Positions 34,439 through 36,130 of a stretch of DNA of 36,130 bases are shown here, piece after piece. A program made the translations under genes and the position numbers. The stretch comes from DASSYK01 sp036258315 (lineage in GTDB: Bacteria > Actinomycetota > Thermoleophilia > Solirubrobacterales > 70-9): NCBI GenBank assembly GCA_036258315.1, contig DATADX010000038.1, positions 1-36,130 of the forward strand, given 5' to 3'. The notes beneath the pieces are model-generated. The model was not told the origin of the DNA and searched no databases. It was given only the letters and a program-made list of their open reading frames with translations. Numbering within the stretch: position 1 is the first letter of the stretch; each line of letters begins with the position of its first letter.

Positions 34439-35104
34439 ATGCCGCCACCGGGAGGCGACGCGAAGGTAACGACACAGGCGACGATCAGCGTCGTCTTGGC
34501 CGACGATCATGCTGTCGTGCGCTCGGCGCTGCGGATGCTGCTCGAGGGCGAGGCCGGGATCGAGGTGGTCGCCGAAGCGGGGGACGCGCAGTCGGCGATC
34601 CGCTACGTGAGCGGCCACCATCCTGATGTGCTGGTCCTCGACATCAACATGCCCGGCGGCTCGGGCCTCGCGGCGATCCCCGAGATCCGGAGCTCGTCGC
34701 CGCAGACCCAGATCGTGATGCTGACGATGCAGGAGGAGACCTCAGCGGCGCGCGAGGCGCTGCAGGCCGGCGTGCTCGGCTACATCCTCAAGGAGGCGGC
34801 CAGCGACGAGCTCGTCAAGGCGGTGCGTCGCGCGGCCGTGGGCAAGACCTACCTTCAACCGGAGCTCGGCGCCCGCCTCGCCGCGGAGCCCGAGACGGCA
34901 TCGCCCGACGATCTCAGCGACCGGGAGCTCGAGGTCCTGAAGCTGATCGCCCTCGGGCACACGAACAATGAGATCGCGAAGACCCTCTTCCTGAGCGTCC
35001 GCACGGTCGAGTCCCACCGGGCGCACATCCAGCAGAAGCTCAACCTGAACAGCCGCTCCGAGCTCGTCCGCTACGCGCTCGACCGCGGGCTGATCGACAC
35101 CTAG
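34439..35104 (+). CDS. NarL/FixJ-type response regulator
   Basis: A 221-residue two-domain regulator. The receiver domain (about 15-130) has the acidic pair Asp22/Asp23, phospho-accepting Asp68 in LVLDINMP, Thr96 in VMLTM and Lys118 in YILKEA. The C-terminal LuxR-type helix-turn-helix (about 153-215) has LSDRELEVLKLIALGHTNNE and SVRTVESHRAHIQQKL. All phosphorylation residues are intact. No full histidine kinase is in the window; the convergent gene encodes only a kinase-like dimerisation helix pair. Confidence 0.93.
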   Translation: MPPPGGDAKVTTQATISVVLADDHAVVRSALRMLLEGEAGIEVVAEAGDAQSAIRYVSGHHPDVLVLDINMPGGSGLAAIPEIRSSSPQTQIVMLTMQEETSAAREALQAGVLGYILKEAASDELVKAVRRAAVGKTYLQPELGARLAAEPETASPDDLSDRELEVLKLIALGHTNNEIAKTLFLSVRTVESHRAHIQQKLNLNSRSELVRYALDRGLIDT

Positions 35105-35108
35105 CGTC

Positions 35109-35363
35109 CTAGTCGATCAGGTGAGCCTGCCGGCGGCAGCGCCGCGCCTCCTGCCTGCGCATCTCGGCGATCAGCACCCGCAGGTCGCCGATCTCGTCGT
35201 CGAGCTGGCGGACCGCCTCGGTCGCGGCCCGCTCGAGCGCCTCGGACGACCGGCTGATTCCGGAGGCGAGCAGCATCCGCAGCGCCGCCAGCCCCTGCAT
35301 CGTCCCGTCCTGCAGCGTGTCCGCCCATTTCTCGCCAGCCCGCTCCGAGACGCCAGTGGCCAT
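35109..35363 (-). CDS. DHp-only (HisKA_3-like) protein lacking the phospho-accepting histidine
   Basis: An 84-residue helical protein. KWADTLQDGTMQGLAALRML matches the first helix of HisKA_3 kinases (pattern ELHDxxxQxLxALRxLL), and LDDEIGDLRVLIAEMR matches the second helix. The phospho-accepting His is Gln18 (TLQDG). The protein ends where the kinase linker and ATPase domain would begin, so it cannot be a kinase. Its stop is five bases from that of the convergent response regulator. It may dimerise with a kinase or bind the regulator as a decoy; it may also be a relic. The length and open frame look intact. Confidence 0.65.
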   Translation of the reverse strand: MATGVSERAGEKWADTLQDGTMQGLAALRMLLASGISRSSEALERAATEAVRQLDDEIGDLRVLIAEMRRQEARRCRRQAHLID

Positions 35364-35483
35364 CAGTCGAGCCTAGGTCCGGCGACCGGGGCGCACAACG
35401 GCGCCGACCACTGATCGTGGGCGCGGCAAACTACGGAGGGACCCGAGTTAGGAGCCCCTGGATCGCGGGTAGCGGGAACCCCG

Positions 35484-35894
35484 ATGTCCGCTCCGGAGCG
35501 CAGACGCCGCGCCTTGTCCCTGCCGACGGCGCTCGTGCTCACGGCGCTTGCGCTCCTCTCCGCCTGCGGGGGCGACGACGACGAGACGACCGCCGCCGAC
35601 GAGGCACGCAGCACGCCCGAGTCGGCCGAGACCGAGCAGCCACTGCCGCCCGCCGAGGAGCACGGGATGGAGCTGTTCGTGCGGACGTGTGGCGCCTGTC
35701 ACACCTTCGAAGCTGCGGGCACCATCGGGTCGATCGGTCCGAACCTCGACGAGCTCCCGCTGGACGCGAAGATGGTGCTGAAGGCGATCCGGATCGGCGG
35801 CAGGGGCACCGGCAACATGCCGCCGAATCTCTATGAGGGCAAGGACGCCCGGGACGTCGCCGCGTTCGTCGCCAACAACGGGCCCGGCCCCTAG
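35484..35894 (+). CDS. c-type cytochrome lipoprotein
   Basis: A 136-residue protein with a lipoprotein signal (ALSLPTALVLTALALLSAC, lipidated Cys28) and an Asp/Glu/Thr-rich disordered linker to about residue 58. A single class I cytochrome c domain carries the haem-binding CGACH at 69-73 and a likely distal Met112 in GNMPPNLY. It is probably a membrane-anchored periplasmic-side electron carrier. No oxidase or reductase genes are adjacent. Its TAG shares the palindrome CTAG with the convergent acetyltransferase remnant. Confidence 0.88.
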   Translation: MSAPERRRRALSLPTALVLTALALLSACGGDDDETTAADEARSTPESAETEQPLPPAEEHGMELFVRTCGACHTFEAAGTIGSIGPNLDELPLDAKMVLKAIRIGGRGTGNMPPNLYEGKDARDVAAFVANNGPGP

Positions 35895-36080
35895 CCGCCG
35901 GGCACGCGCGCGAGGTCGACAGGGCTCCCCGCGACGGCTCGCAGCACGCGACTCGGCGCTGAGCCGCTCGAACCCGCGGGTGAGCGCGACCGCGTCGTCC
36001 GGGCGAATCGGACGGATGCAGACCCATGAATCGTCGCGGAGCACGACCTCGACGCCGTCGGCGGGACCGTGCCCAGGCAT
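35891..36080 (-). pseudogene. truncated GNAT acetyltransferase N-terminus
   Basis: From ATG 36080, DGVEVVLRDDSWVCIRPIRP and GFERLSAESR match the first strand and helix of GNAT enzymes of the RimI-like group. The acetyl-CoA-binding core is absent. After about residue 45 the frame becomes Arg-rich nonsense, while another frame gives VLRAVAGSPVDLARVPGG and stops at TAG 35893-35891, which shares CTAG with the cytochrome stop. A one-base shift near 35945 therefore gives a protein of about 63 residues. It is a fragment of a larger gene. Confidence 0.45.
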
Positions 36081-36104
36081 GGCGAGAAAGGTACGGCTTC
36101 GCCT

Positions 36105-36123
36105 CCGCTCCTGACCGGAGCGG
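36105..36123. other. small inverted repeat upstream of the GNAT remnant
   Basis: CCGCTCC (36105-36111) and GGAGCGG (36117-36123) form a seven-base stem with loop TGACC. It could be the terminator of a gene beyond the window or an operator; no T tract is seen. Confidence 0.35.
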
Positions 36124-36130
36124 CCTGGTG

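Overview
The window is very GC-rich, gene-dense, and shows strong G/C preference at third codon positions. It carries the actinobacterial order rpmE - prfA - prmC - sua5 - glyA - wecA - atp operon. Together with the protein styles (DUF1385 protein beside rpmE, NarL-type regulator next to a HisKA_3-like helix, frequent GTG starts with 4-base GTGA/ATGA overlaps), this points to an actinobacterium, most likely class Thermoleophilia (Solirubrobacterales-like). That placement is inference; no rRNA is present.

Layout, left to right. (1) 1-3266: a multi-membrane-span protein on the minus strand, broken by apparent frameshifts, diverges from a plus-strand operon of a MerR regulator, a class III nucleotide cyclase and an ArfB-like GGQ protein. 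(2) 3263-17317, minus strand: one long co-directional block. It begins with an AtpI-like membrane protein and the complete F1Fo ATP synthase operon (atpB-E-F-H-A-G-D-C). It continues into an M20 peptidase, an LCP wall-polymer ligase, UDP-glucose dehydrogenase, a sugar nucleotidyltransferase and a phosphoglucose/phosphomannose isomerase. (3) 17364-20690: an accessory island with a secreted RTX-like protein, an anti-sigma factor/ECF sigma pair and a frameshifted secreted serine protease. (4) 20773-30466, mostly minus strand: WecA-like transferase, DUF354 glycosyltransferase, glyA, sua5, prmC, prfA, DUF1385 protein and rpmE, interrupted by two NTF2-like genes and an AbiEi/DUF559 gene. (5) 30525-36130: an operon of two NTF2-like proteins and an alpha/beta hydrolase behind twin operators, a secreted sulfatase, a NarL-type response regulator facing a tiny DHp-only protein, a cytochrome c lipoprotein and a truncated acetyltransferase.

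How genes work together. The ATP synthase set looks complete and intact. The sugar-nucleotide enzymes, WecA-like enzyme, DUF354 protein and LCP protein together suggest synthesis of an undecaprenyl-linked wall or surface glycan and its attachment. PrfA, PrmC, Sua5, bL31 and the ArfB-like protein serve translation. The ECF sigma factor pair and the RTX-like protein share a back-to-back pair of GGAAT-N16-CGTC promoters and probably form one regulon.

Most notable: an AbiEi/DUF559 gene bracketed by two related ~46-base palindromes, as if it were a cassette; the divergent ECF promoters; a 41-base tandem repeat that builds a stop-start chain of two 13-codon micro-ORFs between an NTF2-like gene and prmC; a DHp-only protein whose phospho-accepting histidine is glutamine; and apparent single-base frameshifts confined to accessory genes while about 20 kb of housekeeping genes are clean. 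All frame repairs and family assignments were read by eye and not checked by any search.
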